Shown here piece after piece: positions 29,346-37,669 of a DNA stretch of 56,067 nucleotides (within the stretch, counting starts at the first letter, position 1; each line of letters opens with the position of its first letter). The stretch covers positions 1-56,067 of the forward strand of contig BBMT01000022.1 in NCBI GenBank assembly GCA_000755425.1. The letters are read 5' to 3'. A program made the position numbers and the translations under genes. The notes under the pieces were generated by a model, which had not been told where the DNA came from, did not search any database, and was given only the letters and a program-made list of their open reading frames with translations. The stretch comes from Vibrio maritimus. GTDB lineage: Bacteria > Pseudomonadota > Gammaproteobacteria > Enterobacterales > Vibrionaceae.

Positions 29346-30629
29346 TTACTCTTCGCGACTAAACAGTGCGTCGATAAAATCTTGCGTCTCAAATGGCCTT
29401 AAGTCATCAATCCCTTCACCCACTCCAATATAGCGGATTGGGATCTGGAATTGATCAGCAAGAGCAAAGATCACCCCGCCTTTTGCTGTACCATCAAGTT
29501 TGGTGAGCGTAATACCAGTCAGCGGCGCGACATCACTAAACAGTTTCGCTTGGCTAATGGCATTTTGGCCAGTGCCCGCATCCAGTGTTAGCATGATTTC
29601 GTGCGGTGCCGAGTCATCAATCTTCTTCATCACGCGTACGATTTTACGCAGCTCTTCCATAAGGTTAGCTTTGTTTTGCAAACGGCCAGCGGTATCGGCG
29701 ATGACTACGTCCACGCCACGAGCTTTCGCCGCTTCAATCGCATCGTAAATAACAGAGGCACTATCCGCGCCAGTATGCTGAGCAATCACAGGAACGTCAT
29801 TACGCTCGCCCCATACTTGAAGCTGCTCAACGGCAGCCGCACGGAAGGTATCACCCGCGGCCAGCATGACTTTCTTGCCTTCAGCCTGAAATTGCTTCGC
29901 CAGCTTACCGATGGTCGTCGTCTTGCCGACACCATTGACACCCACCATAAGGATCACGAATGGCGATTTGGTCGTATCCACTTCCAGCGGTTTTTCAACC
30001 TGGACTAGGATCTCCGCCATTTCCTCTTTAAGAAGGCCGTATAACGCTTCACCATCTTTTAAATCGGCACGAGACGCTTTTTCTGTAAGGTTATCAATAA
30101 TTTTTACCGTGGTGTTCATGCCCACGTCAGCAATTAATAGCTGCTCTTCAAGCTCTTCAAACAGCTCATCGTCAATTTCTTTGCCTTTGAACAAACCAAA
30201 GAAACCGGCACCGATGTTGGCTTTGGTGCGGCTTAAGCTGCGTTTAAGGCGGGCGAAGAAGCTTTCTGTTGGCTTCTCTTGCTCTTGAACGCGCGCAGCG
30301 ACAAGCTCTTCTGCTTCTGCTTCTGCTTCTGCTTCTGCTTCTGCTTCTGCTTCTGCTTCTGCTTCTGCTTTTTCAGTATCTTGAGTTTCATCCTCAGCAA
30401 CCACGTCTGGCTCTACTGATTCTGGAGCAGTTTGCTCTTCTTGCTGTTCTAGCGTCTCTTCAACACTGACTTCAACCTTGTCAGTTTGCGATTGCTGCTC
30501 ATCACCAGATTCTACTGATGGCTGCTCTGATTCGGTCTGTGCAGACGTGTCTTGTTGTTTTTGCTCAGTTTGCTCTTCATCGCCAAAACCGAGCCAAGAG
30601 AGGAGTCCGCGCTTTTTCTTTTCTGTCAT
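29346..30629 (-). CDS. ftsY: Signal recognition particle receptor FtsY
   Basis: FtsY is the SRP receptor GTPase that docks ribosome-SRP complexes at the membrane. The protein is 427 aa. The acidic N-terminal A domain (residues 1-115) contains an uninterrupted Ala-Glu repeat of about ten units. The N domain includes LSRTKANIGAGFFGLFKGKEID. The G domain carries GVNGVGKTTTIGKLA (G1), DTFRAAAVEQL, DTAGRLQNK (G3) and TKLDGTAKGG (G4). It is the first gene of ftsYEX and is divergent from rsmD, as in E. coli. Confidence 0.97.
   Translation of the reverse strand: MTEKKKRGLLSWLGFGDEEQTEQKQQDTSAQTESEQPSVESGDEQQSQTDKVEVSVEETLEQQEEQTAPESVEPDVVAEDETQDTEKAEAEAEAEAEAEAEAEAEAEELVAARVQEQEKPTESFFARLKRSLSRTKANIGAGFFGLFKGKEIDDELFEELEEQLLIADVGMNTTVKIIDNLTEKASRADLKDGEALYGLLKEEMAEILVQVEKPLEVDTTKSPFVILMVGVNGVGKTTTIGKLAKQFQAEGKKVMLAAGDTFRAAAVEQLQVWGERNDVPVIAQHTGADSASVIYDAIEAAKARGVDVVIADTAGRLQNKANLMEELRKIVRVMKKIDDSAPHEIMLTLDAGTGQNAISQAKLFSDVAPLTGITLTKLDGTAKGGVIFALADQFQIPIRYIGVGEGIDDLRPFETQDFIDALFSREE
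30311..30370 (-). repeat. Hexanucleotide tandem repeat (CTGCTT)x10 inside ftsY
   Basis: Sixty consecutive bases are ten perfect copies of CTGCTT on the plus strand. They encode alternating Ala-Glu in the acidic A domain of FtsY. The unit length is divisible by three, so copy-number change would lengthen or shorten the protein without a frameshift. Confidence 0.95.
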
Positions 30630-30832
30630 CTGAAACTATCCTGAATACTGTCTTTTCAAATGTCTTAAATTCGTCGTTGCCAAGACGCGTCTATTTCACG
30701 TCTGGCGCTGCAAAAATAATTGTGACAAAGCAGTGAAAACTTTTCTCAGAGATTGGTACACTTCGTCACTTATCAATTTAAGCTCTTTAATGAGCCCGTT
30801 ATAGTATCACTTTATTGGCGGTCAAAAAATCT

Positions 30833-31434
30833 ATGGTTAGACGTCGCAAGCAAACTCCATCACAAAAACCATCGAGCCAGATGGGCAGTGTTCGCATCAT
30901 CAGCGGACTTTGGCGTGGTCGCAAGCTCCCTGTGCACGATGCAGAAGGCTCAGACCCACCACCGATCGCGTTAAAGAGACGGTATTTAACTGGCTAGCTC
31001 AAGATGTTCCGCACGCCAAGGTGCTCGATCTGTTCGCAGGTTCCGGCGGTCTAGGTTTTGAAGCCGCATCGAGACAAGCTGAACACGTCACTATGATCGA
31101 GCTTAATGACAAAGCCTACAAGCAAATTGTCAGTAATATCGCACTGGTCAAAGCAGACAACATCAAAGCTCATCACGGTGATGCACTGAGTTTCTTGTCT
31201 CAAGCTGGGCAACCGCAAGATTTGGTGTTTATCGATCCGCCTTTTCGCAAAGGGTTGCTACCGGATGTCATAGAACGTCTAGAGAGCAATGGCTGGCTCG
31301 CTGACAATGCGTTAATCTATATTGAAACGGAAAAAGAACTGCAGCTTGACGCTATCCCAGAGCACTGGGATCTCCTAAAAGAAAAAACAGCGGGTCAGGT
31401 TAGCTACCGATTATTTGAGAGGGAATCACAATGA
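30833..31434 (+). CDS. rsmD: 16S rRNA (guanine(966)-N2)-methyltransferase RsmD (frameshifted)
   Basis: RsmD methylates G966 of 16S rRNA in the assembled 30S subunit. The protein is about 200 aa. The N-terminal substrate-binding part VRIISGLWRGRKLPV is followed, after restoring one C near 30949, by EGLRPTTDRVKETVFNWL. The SAM site is VLDLFAGSGGLGFEA, and the catalytic N-methyltransferase motif is DPPF within LVFIDPPFRKG. The stop overlaps the DUF1145 start (ATGA). It is divergent from ftsY. Confidence 0.94.
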
Positions 31435-31739
31435 AAGCGCTATTAATGCTAGCAAAAATCGCCTTTGGATTTGTTTGGTTTGTGTTGATCTTAAACATCT
31501 TCCACCCATTTCCAGGTAAGGGCGCGATCGCGCTGTACATCATGACCGCATTCCTATTTATGATGCACGGTATTCAAATGGCAATTTTCATTGGTGCGTT
31601 CGGCGACAAGCTTAAACTCGGTACTTGGGAGAAATACTCAATACTGGCGTTTGGTATTTTCGCGCTGCTGGATATCCGCCAAAAGTACATGATGGGACCG
31701 GCGCCTGAGCAGGATGACGAAAGCCAGGAGCAAAAGTAG
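31431..31739 (+). CDS. DUF1145 family inner-membrane protein (YhhL-like)
   Basis: The protein is 102 aa of unknown function with two or three hydrophobic helices (IAFGFVWFVLILNIF, ALYIMTAFLFMMHGIQMAIFIGAF, YSILAFGIFALLDI) and a charged C-terminus. The motif NIFHPFPGKGAIALYI is typical of DUF1145. A GAGGG precedes the ATG, which overlaps the rsmD stop. E. coli has the same rsmD-yhhL pairing. Confidence 0.85.
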   Translation: MKALLMLAKIAFGFVWFVLILNIFHPFPGKGAIALYIMTAFLFMMHGIQMAIFIGAFGDKLKLGTWEKYSILAFGIFALLDIRQKYMMGPAPEQDDESQEQK

Positions 31740-31760
31740 CCCCCTTCTCAAACTAGCGAT

Positions 31761-31790
31761 AAAAAAGAGCCGCGAATGCGGCTCTTTTTT
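31761..31790. terminator. Bidirectional terminator
   Basis: The stem GAGCCGC/GCGGCTC with a GAAT loop and flanking A6/T6 lies between the convergent DUF1145 and MarC-family genes. Confidence 0.9.
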
Positions 31791-31808
31791 GTTATTTACG
31801 TGTCACGA

Positions 31809-32393
31809 TTAACCCATGTAGCTTTTCACACCATTTAGGAACATTTGGGTCGAAATCATCACGAGTAATAGGCCCATCAAGCGCTCGACCGCTTTCAATC
31901 CCCTTTCTCCCAACAGTTTGTGGAAGAAGTTATAGAACATCAAAATGAAGAACGTCGCGCCCCAAGCAATTAACACCGCAGCAGACAGCTCAACCAAACT
32001 GTCTGGATTTTGCGTTGAGAGCAGTAAAACGGACGCAATCACCGATGGCCCAGCAATCATAGGGATCGCCATAGGGACAATAAATGGCTCTTCACCTGCG
32101 GCTAAACCCGTCACACTGCCCGCCTGTGGGAAAATCATCCTAATCGCAATAATAAACAAGATAATACCGCCCGAAATACTCAGCGTTTCCGGCTCAACGT
32201 GTAAGAAGCTAAGTATGCCTTTGCCTGCAAAAAGGAACAGCAGCAGAATGAGCAAAGCAAAGCACAGCTCGCGTACTAATATCTTGCGACGACGCTCAGG
32301 ATCGATGTGTTTGAGTATTGAAAGAATGATGGGAAGGTTGCCAAGCGGATCCATGATGAGGAATAACATGGTCGCCGCTGAAAGAATATCCAT
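31809..32393 (-). CDS. MarC/YhgN family integral membrane protein
   Basis: The protein is 194 aa with six predicted TM helices. Family features are MDPLGNLPIILSIL near the N-terminus and VPMAIPMIAGPSVIASVLLLS in the middle. MarC-family proteins were once called NAAT-type transporters. No substrate is established for YhgN, and the sequence gives none. It converges with DUF1145 in the same neighbourhood as E. coli yhgN genes. Confidence 0.88.
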   Translation of the reverse strand: MDILSAATMLFLIMDPLGNLPIILSILKHIDPERRRKILVRELCFALLILLLFLFAGKGILSFLHVEPETLSISGGIILFIIAIRMIFPQAGSVTGLAAGEEPFIVPMAIPMIAGPSVIASVLLLSTQNPDSLVELSAAVLIAWGATFFILMFYNFFHKLLGERGLKAVERLMGLLLVMISTQMFLNGVKSYMG

Positions 32394-32446
32394 GGATTAC
32401 AGCCTGCTAACGAAATTTTCTGGGAGTATAGCAGGCTATTTATCGT

Positions 32447-32686
32447 TTAGTGAGAACAGACTCGCTCGATGTTTAGGCTCCACAGTCCATCATTCTCAAT
32501 CACTTTTTGCTTTTCGACAAAAAATGCTAGCAATGAGTCAAGGTCAAAACCATCGCGACTGCAAGTGCGAAAAGTGGCATTGGCGCCAAACTGTTCAATA
32601 ACGGTTTGCTCAAGTTGCGTTCGGCTCATCGGCTGCTCGCGCAACAGGTTAAGAACTTTATGAGCGTGAATGTCAGATGCTGTCAT
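32447..32686 (-). CDS. YecH-like small metal-binding-type protein (DUF2492)
   Basis: The protein is 79 aa. It begins MTASDIHAHKVLNLL and carries FRTCSRDGFDLDSLLAFF with a C-terminal VCSH. The conserved His and Cys positions (IHAH, TCS, CSH) match the YecH pattern, in which a metal site is suggested but not proven. An AAGG lies 8 nt before the ATG. Confidence 0.75.
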   Translation of the reverse strand: MTASDIHAHKVLNLLREQPMSRTQLEQTVIEQFGANATFRTCSRDGFDLDSLLAFFVEKQKVIENDGLWSLNIERVCSH

Positions 32687-32784
32687 GATGAATACCTTAC
32701 TAAATGTTCAGATCGCCATGCTAGCCCAGTTTATTGCCCATCACGATGATCTATCGCAAAGGCGCTAACTTAAACATAAGACGC

Positions 32785-33423
32785 TTACTGCGCCGCGAAA
32801 GACAAAGCAGAAGCGACCAGCAGACTTTGCGCGGCATAGTAGCTGCCAGATACCGCATAACGGGCTCGCCTAGATTGAAAGTGATACTGGTCGAGTGCCA
32901 AAAGTAGCGCAGATAGCATCAATACCAGCGCCCCCGACAAAGCCTAGGTCGATGATGATGTTCCGGCGACGAGCCACGCCTCTCCTGCAGCACAAAGCAC
33001 GTGCACTAAAGATAGCCCCATGAATGCCACAGGCATTAAAAATGAGTCCAAACGCGGTAAAAGTAGCAAAAACGTCACGATAGCAATACACAGAAGTAAT
33101 GCAGGCAACCAGAGCACAAACTGACTATCCACCACTCCCCACATCGCCCAGCTATAAACCAGCTGAGCAAGAATAAAGCCCACAAAACTCAATTTAGTAT
33201 GCTGTTGCCACTGCGCTATCGCGTCGCTCACCGCGAACACCCCAAGCCCGAGCAACATCCACATTTGGTAGGACTGCAAATGGTCAATGGCCAAAATCAT
33301 TGTGGCCAACAGTGCATGCGTCAGCAAACTGAACAGCACCATTCTGACCTTGTCCCCTTTTTCATCCGCAAAAATATACAGCAAGCCCGAAAGCGCGACT
33401 GCCAGCCAACTCCACATACACAT
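32785..33423 (-). CDS. Lysoplasmalogenase family (YhhN-like) membrane protein (two compensating indels)
   Basis: The protein is about 212 aa with seven or eight hydrophobic segments; VSDAIAQWQQHTKLSFVGFILAQ matches the family core. Eukaryotic members (TMEM86) hydrolyse lysoplasmalogens; the bacterial role is unclear. Translation stops early at GTSSST. A missing C near 32947 and an extra G at 32931-32935 compensate, and with both repaired the protein continues LGFVGALVLMLSALLLALDQ and ends at the TAA at 32785-32787. An ATG 6 nt further in (33417) is an alternative start. Confidence 0.75.
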
Positions 33424-34158
33424 ACCCAGTTCTTATTATCGCTCCCAGTGTATGAAGCTCACTTATCCTGTCCAGTGGTAAGGGGTAAAAGTTGGACTTG
33501 TCTTAAACTAAACCATTCTCGTTTTGACATTGGCAAATTTCACGCCTTTATAGGTCTTGTTACTGACAAAAGCATGAACTTAAAAAGCAAACGTTTACTT
33601 AGCCATTTGCCAATAGAGCTTCTATTTCTTCTGCTCAACTTGAGAGCGGCAACATATTCCTTTCATATCCACTCCCCAACACCCACATAACATACTGTTT
33701 TAAAAGAGCATTAATATAAAACGAACCAGCACTAAGAAACGTTAACTTTCTAATAACCTAACAAAAATAACGATTTTCTATCACTGAGCAAGAAAACCCA
33801 GACCAATTTCTCACCCCTCAAGATAACTGCAGCGAAAAACCCTAGCCTCAACATCACAACAAACACCACAGAGAGCAGTGACAACACCAAAGCCTCAAAA
33901 GTACACCTTGTTTTATTGAGCAACATGTAAACACAATTTAATCCAATTAAAACAATGTCTTATTCAGGATATACATCACAAAACGTCATGCGGACAAAAT
34001 TAACACAAAATAAATACACTGTTTCTTTGTGGCATTAAGATCAAATTAACGTTAGAAAACGTCATAAAACAGAAAGAATTAAAGAATATTATTGCCTAAA
34101 AGCCAAAAACAGTGCTATTCTTATTTCCAACGACAGAATTATTGAAAGGAGCAGTGTT
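33424..34158. other. Long AT-rich non-coding stretch upstream of the small peptide gene
   Basis: This 735-bp stretch has no credible open reading frame on either strand. From about 33690 it is strongly AT-rich, with many A-tracts and repeated 'AAATTAAC'-like words (33998, 34034). Such composition would suit H-NS-type binding. Apart from the promoter-like sequence at 34092-34121, I recognise no specific site. Confidence 0.6.
34092..34121 (+). promoter_or_regulatory. Probable sigma-70 promoter of the small membrane-peptide gene
   Basis: TTGCCT (-35), an 18-nt spacer and TATTCT (-10) lie about 40 nt before the peptide start. Called by eye. Confidence 0.5.
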
Positions 34159-34239
34159 ATGATTTCATCTTCTCAGAAGCAAGGTCTAGTGATGATAGCC
34201 GTAGTAGTAGGGCTAATGACACTGCCGATGCTTTACTAG
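34159..34239 (+). CDS. 26-residue single-helix membrane peptide
   Basis: An ATG at 34159, with AAAGGAG 7 nt upstream, opens a 26-codon frame. A polar start (MISSSQKQ) is followed by about 18 hydrophobic residues (GLVMIAVVVGLMTLPMLY). A strong terminator begins 28 nt after the stop and a promoter-like sequence lies upstream, so the gene looks like a complete, independent transcription unit. I do not recognise the family. Size and shape resemble small inner-membrane regulators such as CydX- or KdpF-type peptides, but there is no sequence match to name it. Confidence 0.65.
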   Translation: MISSSQKQGLVMIAVVVGLMTLPMLY

Positions 34240-34266
34240 TATTGACTGAGTCAAAGCCGCATGATC

Positions 34267-34296
34267 AAAAAAGGGACGCTTTCAGCGTCCCTTTTT
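34267..34296 (+). terminator. Rho-independent terminator after the small peptide gene
   Basis: The stem GGGACGCT/AGCGTCCC with a TTC loop is followed by TTTTT and preceded by A6. Confidence 0.92.
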
Positions 34297-34361
34297 CGTT
34301 TCTGTTTGATGGGTAGTCAGGCTAGCCGCTCATTTAAGCGTCCATCGACTACCCCATACGA

Positions 34362-34732
34362 TTATTTAGCGAGAATGTGCAGCACTTTTTCCCAGTGCAC
34401 GTAATAAAAGCCCATCGCAATTAACGTGATCAAGGCCATCAGCCACATCGCGGTGCGCCAGATAAAACGGCTACTGCGTGGTGTGAGTTCTTGTTCACAC
34501 TCATCGCAAGCACGCAAAAACCAGACTTGTCGTCCAATTCAAAATCATCCTCGTGAACGATTTTATTGCGAATGGTGGCGATATAACGCAACTTGCTGAC
34601 CACATCATGCGGCAGACGCTCCTCACAGCTCGTCACTAGCTGATGCAGACCTTTGCCATCCGCTCGATACTGCTGCCTAAGCAATTTTTCCAAACGTCTT
34701 GTGCGTACAACCACACTTTCTATATCAGACAT
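34362..34732 (-). CDS. DUF4145-like protein with CxxC and C-terminal TM helix (frameshifted)
   Basis: The protein is about 123 aa after restoring one T in the run at 34516-34520. The N-terminal helical part (MSDIESVVVRTRRLEKLLRQ, LRYIATIRNKIVHEDDFELD) resembles DUF4145/HEPN-like helices, including the RNKIVH element. The continued frame reads LRACDECEQELTPRSSRF and then one TM helix (MWLMALITLIAMGFYYVHW). RxxxxH-type motifs occur in HEPN RNases, but activity here is unproven. GGAGG stands 7 nt before the ATG. Function is unknown. Confidence 0.65.
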
Positions 34733-34990
34733 ATCCATCCCTCCCAACACCAGCGAAATGTGAAAAAGCCGTGCTGGCTCATGTCTTTACTTTCGGTTCA
34801 CTCCATTGTTAACCATCTGTATTAAGAATTCGACAATTGTTAGGTAAATTCAAGTAAAGATTTAACCCTAATTCCACTGCCTTTTGTGTGATATGAGCCT
34901 AAAATTCTCGGCAAAACACACGATGACAGCTTATTTTCTGCGGTTTTTATGCGATCTTACTTCCAGCGCATTGGAATATACGGGGTTTGT

Positions 34991-35311
34991 ATGCCTATCT
35001 CTCTCATTCTAGCGGTGGTGCTATTGATTGGCGTTGCCGGCTATCTCTTTGTTTTTGTTCAACGAAAGCACACGTTTGGTGTCGATGCACCGGAGCGAAA
35101 AGCCGCAGTCACTATTCTCGATAAGCAGGTGGTTGCCACCGAAGATCCGACTCAAGAAGACGAGTATTGGATCTATATTCAAAAAGGCACCTTCGGGCCT
35201 AAGCGAGAGTTTCAGATCGGTGTTCACTATTATCACCACCTCAACCCTGGTGACAAAGGAATGCTGACCTATCAAGGTGATAAATTCTTACACTTCGCCC
35301 TTAAGCGTTAG
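34991..35311 (+). CDS. DUF2500 family membrane-anchored protein
   Basis: The protein is about 106 aa. It begins with one TM helix (ISLILAVVLLIGVAGYLFVFV), followed by a soluble beta-rich domain ending HHLNPGDKGMLTYQGDKFLHF, the typical DUF2500 C-terminus seen in E. coli YhhM. I preferred the ATG at 34991 (MPISLIL); an in-frame ATG at 34949 would add 14 residues. Function is unknown. It is divergent from the DUF4145-like gene. Confidence 0.8.
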   Translation: MPISLILAVVLLIGVAGYLFVFVQRKHTFGVDAPERKAAVTILDKQVVATEDPTQEDEYWIYIQKGTFGPKREFQIGVHYYHHLNPGDKGMLTYQGDKFLHFALKR

Positions 35312-35331
35312 TAAAAACAGCAAACCGCTTA

Positions 35332-35407
35332 GATTTACGTCACTTAGCTGTCGTGATAGCGTAAGCCGTGATAGTTTTAGCAAAGCTAAATCACAGGGAC
35401 GTAAATC
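35332..35407 (+). promoter_or_regulatory. Inverted repeat in the leader of the lipoprotein amidohydrolase
   Basis: A perfect 10-bp inverted repeat, GATTTACGTC (35332-35341) and GACGTAAATC (35398-35407), encloses a second inverted pair, TTAGC and GCTAA. The right arm ends at the base before the ATG at 35408 and starts just after the AGG of the ribosome-binding site. If transcribed, the fold would close over the translation start. It could equally be a DNA operator. Confidence 0.5.
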
Positions 35408-36425
35408 ATGAAATTAGCCTCAAGCGCGACACGCAATATGATGCTCGCGTGTTTTGCCATACTCACATCTGGTTGTAGTGCCGCCTATCAAGGTCGAATC
35501 AATGACGCCGAAGTACACCTTGTCGACTATTTTCAACGCTCAGATGGCGCAGCTGCATTAATCAGCACCATGGACGAACAAAACATTGACCATGCCTACG
35601 TCATGGGCTTACCCGTGATGAAGAAGTGGGATGCCAGTGCACCAAAAGCGCCTCGCTTCGTCTACGGTGACGATACTCCTGTGTATTACTACTCTTTCAC
35701 TGATGAACTCATCGCACGTGAAGTCGAATCATTGCCAACCGAAAGCCAAGCCAGACTGCACCCATTTATCAGTGGCTTCAACACCACAGACATGAATGCC
35801 GCTGAGCATATCGAGCGAGAGCTCAACTACCGTCCTGGGTTTTGGAAAGGTATTGGCGAAGTGATCACTCGCCATGACCACCTAACAGCGTTAACCTCAG
35901 ATGAAAAACCGCGGGCCAACCACCCTGCACTAAGCAAGGTGTATGACCTCGCCGCGAAACACGATATGCCGGTACTACTACACACCAACATCACGTCACA
36001 ACGAGAAGACAACCCGCTTTACTTGCAAGAGCTAGAACAAGCGCTGAGTCAACACCCTGATACCCGTTTTCTATGGGCTCACGCAGGAACGACGACGACA
36101 CTGACCAGAACCATCACCATGAAGTTTCTGTATCAAACCGTCGCTGATTTGCTCAGCGAGCACGATAACCTGTATATCTTGGCGTCGTGGAGTTTGATTG
36201 AGGTTATGATGCCTCAGGGGCAAATTGACCGCCGCTGGCTATCGCTAATTGAAGCCTATCCAGAGCGATTTATGATTGGCAGTGATGTGGTTGGACAGTT
36301 CCAATATCAGGCAGGAGCCTGGCAGTATGGTCGCCTATCTTGTCCGCACTTCCGAAGCACGTTGCGACAAGATGGCCTACCAAAATATGCTGAGTGTGTT
36401 ACCGAAGAAAGCGCAGCAGAAATAA
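35408..36425 (+). CDS. Lipoprotein, amidohydrolase-2 family TIM-barrel hydrolase/decarboxylase (frameshifted)
   Basis: The protein is about 338 aa after repair. A signal peptide ends in the lipobox LTSGC (Cys23), so it should be a lipid-anchored envelope protein. The metal-site pattern is E35-x-H37 in DAEVHLVDY, a His in VLLHTN, a His in FLWAHAGT and an Asp in MIGSDVVG. This ExH variant is known in decarboxylase-type members of the superfamily. Two small indels near 36336 and 36370 scramble the last 45 codons. Restoring them reads LSALPKHVAT and MAYQNMLSVLPKKAQQK, ending at TAA 36423-36425. Substrate unknown. Confidence 0.78.
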
Positions 36426-36427
36426 GA

Positions 36428-37654
36428 TTAACTCAACGCTTGCACTTTTTGACTCCAGCGCTGTGCATCAGCCAGCGCTGCAAACACCTGATTTTGTGAC
36501 ACACCAAGTTGCACCCGGTGCTGCTCGAGCCCTTGCCAGTCTGCAGATTCAAAACACTCACCAATCAGCAATAAACGACCATAGGGTCCCTGACGCTCAA
36601 GCAAAGCGCGCTTTATCTCTTCACATAACGGCAGTTGAGTAATCAACTGCTCAAGAGAGAGATCCATCAACGCATCCAATATCGAGAACAAACCAATCAT
36701 GAAGGCTTGATCTTTGTATTGTCTAAATGGCGGGTATTTGGTCATTAAACGGCAAAATTGCGCTCGCTGCAGCGATAGCTCATACAGAGCTTTAGGCTTA
36801 TTGCTTGAGATAAATGACGCCACTGTAAGTGATACAAACAGCTTGAGCTTGTCTTGTCCAAGATAGACCAAAGCTTGGCGAAACGAGGAGATCTCCGACT
36901 CTAGGCGCGGACTCATGGTATTCACAAACTGCAGTAGCTTGTAGGATAAGGAGACATCCTTAGCGACGATCTGTTCAATTTTATCAAAATCGACTTCAGG
37001 CACACACACTTGCTGAAACAGCTCCATAGCCACCAGTTGCTCAGGACTAATATAGACCTGTTTCTCCATGATGGGCTTGCTAAAGAAAAAGCCCTGAAAG
37101 AACTTAAATCCAGCCTGCTTGGTGAGTAAAAACTCCTGTTCCGTTTCAACTCGCTCCGCCAAATAGTGCCTTGGACTGCCTTTGGCTTTCTGACGTTGAA
37201 CAAATTGACAGGCTTGTTCCACACCCATCGACATGATGTCGAGCTTAACGATCTGTACAAAGGGGAGGAAACGCTCCCACGCTTCCTTATAAACGAAATC
37301 ATCAAGAGCAATCATGTAACCGCTGCGAGATAGCTCTTTAATTGCCTCATAAAGCTCATCATTGGGCTCGCAGGTTTCCAAGATCTCAATCACCACTCGC
37401 TCTTTTGGCAAAATGAGTGGCAAGCGGCGTATTAGACTCTGTTGCGGGAAGTTAATGAAACAGCGGGAATTGGAGATCGTGGGGTTAACCCCGAGAGCAA
37501 GGAAATTTTCTGCAATAAGGCGATAAGTCGCTCGGTTAGCCTCAACATGAGCCGGAAACGCATTGCGCTCACCATCACGAAACAGTAGCTCGTAGCCCAA
37601 AGTATGCCGACGTGCATTGAAAATGGGCTGACGAGCCACGTAGGTGGCGTACAT
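36428..37654 (-). CDS. EAL-HDOD domain signalling protein (CdgJ/YuxH-like)
   Basis: The protein is 408 aa. An EAL domain (about residues 1-195) is followed by an HDOD domain (about 200-395). In the EAL part, EALLR is replaced by ELLFR. Residues equivalent to catalytic Asn (FINFP), Glu (VIEILET), Asp-Asp (ALDDF), Lys (VKLDI), Glu (LAERVET) and Gln (FFQGFFFSKP) remain, but the loop after DDF is VYKEAW instead of GTGYSS. Phosphodiesterase activity is therefore uncertain. V. cholerae CdgJ has this architecture and affects motility. I chose the ATG at 37654; a TTG lies two codons earlier. The gene is intact. Confidence 0.88.
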   Translation of the reverse strand: MYATYVARQPIFNARRHTLGYELLFRDGERNAFPAHVEANRATYRLIAENFLALGVNPTISNSRCFINFPQQSLIRRLPLILPKERVVIEILETCEPNDELYEAIKELSRSGYMIALDDFVYKEAWERFLPFVQIVKLDIMSMGVEQACQFVQRQKAKGSPRHYLAERVETEQEFLLTKQAGFKFFQGFFFSKPIMEKQVYISPEQLVAMELFQQVCVPEVDFDKIEQIVAKDVSLSYKLLQFVNTMSPRLESEISSFRQALVYLGQDKLKLFVSLTVASFISSNKPKALYELSLQRAQFCRLMTKYPPFRQYKDQAFMIGLFSILDALMDLSLEQLITQLPLCEEIKRALLERQGPYGRLLLIGECFESADWQGLEQHRVQLGVSQNQVFAALADAQRWSQKVQALS

Positions 37655-37669
37655 ATCCAAACCGCGAGC

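Noticed and set aside
30311..30370. A CRISPR or minisatellite array
   Set aside because: The unit is six bases with no spacers and lies in frame within ftsY.
30269..30469. A plus-strand open frame with a long polyleucine run opposite ftsY
   Set aside because: It is the reverse reading of the Ala-Glu hexanucleotide repeat; ftsY is well supported on the other strand.
33199..33690. A plus-strand open frame antisense to the lysoplasmalogenase gene
   Set aside because: It has no ribosome-binding site, an atypical composition (many His and Gln) and overlaps a well-supported membrane protein on the other strand.
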